The notes under the pieces are model-generated. The model searched no databases and was not told where the DNA came from. It was given only the letters and a program-made list of their open reading frames with translations. Source: Clostridia bacterium (GTDB lineage Bacteria; Bacillota; Clostridia; Oscillospirales; Acutalibacteraceae). From it: DNA of 7,754 nucleotides. Positions 7,743 through 7,754 of the stretch are shown here, piece by piece; position 1 is the first letter of the stretch, and each line of letters opens with the position of its first letter. The position numbers and the translations under genes were made by a program. The stretch covers positions 1 through 7,754 of the forward strand of contig JAFOXT010000039.1 of the NCBI GenBank assembly GCA_017425745.1, read 5' to 3'.

Positions 7743-7754
7743 AAAATTACAGAG

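Overview
The window looks like a chromosomal segment from a low-to-mid GC, probably anaerobic Firmicute of the Ruminococcaceae/Oscillospiraceae type. This is an inference from protein style, strong AGGAG-type ribosome binding sites, sigma-A-like promoters and a secreted esterase. No marker gene fixes the taxon. All seven genes lie on the minus strand, so the window reads from its right end to its left end.

Right end (7567-7754): a leader/promoter region without a gene. It holds a good -35/-10 pair, two tandem 10-bp repeats over the -35 box, and a 12-bp palindrome further upstream.

Centre (958-7566): one closely packed gene set in the order ridA - ilvB - ilvN - ilvC - ilvD - DUF815 ATPase. 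IlvB and IlvN form acetohydroxyacid synthase, IlvC is the reductoisomerase and IlvD the dihydroxyacid dehydratase. Together they are the three shared steps of valine/isoleucine (and, through ketoisovalerate, leucine) synthesis. RidA removes reactive enamine/imine intermediates that arise around this pathway. ilvB and ilvN are 1 nt apart and ilvD and the ATPase gene 11 nt apart, so coupling is likely. Hairpins without U-tracts sit on both sides of ilvC. A clear intrinsic terminator follows the ATPase gene.

Left end (1-848): a separate transcription unit with its own strong promoter and ribosome binding site. It encodes an exported alpha/beta-hydrolase (esterase or peptidase-like) whose C-terminus runs off the window.

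Most of the window is ordinary biosynthesis. The points most worth a second look are the uncharacterised DUF815 AAA+ ATPase built into the ilv operon, the hairpin pair that brackets ilvC, the direct repeats at the operon promoter, and an unusual cofactor-loop sequence in IlvC. I see no mobile element, CRISPR array, tRNA, rRNA or defence system.
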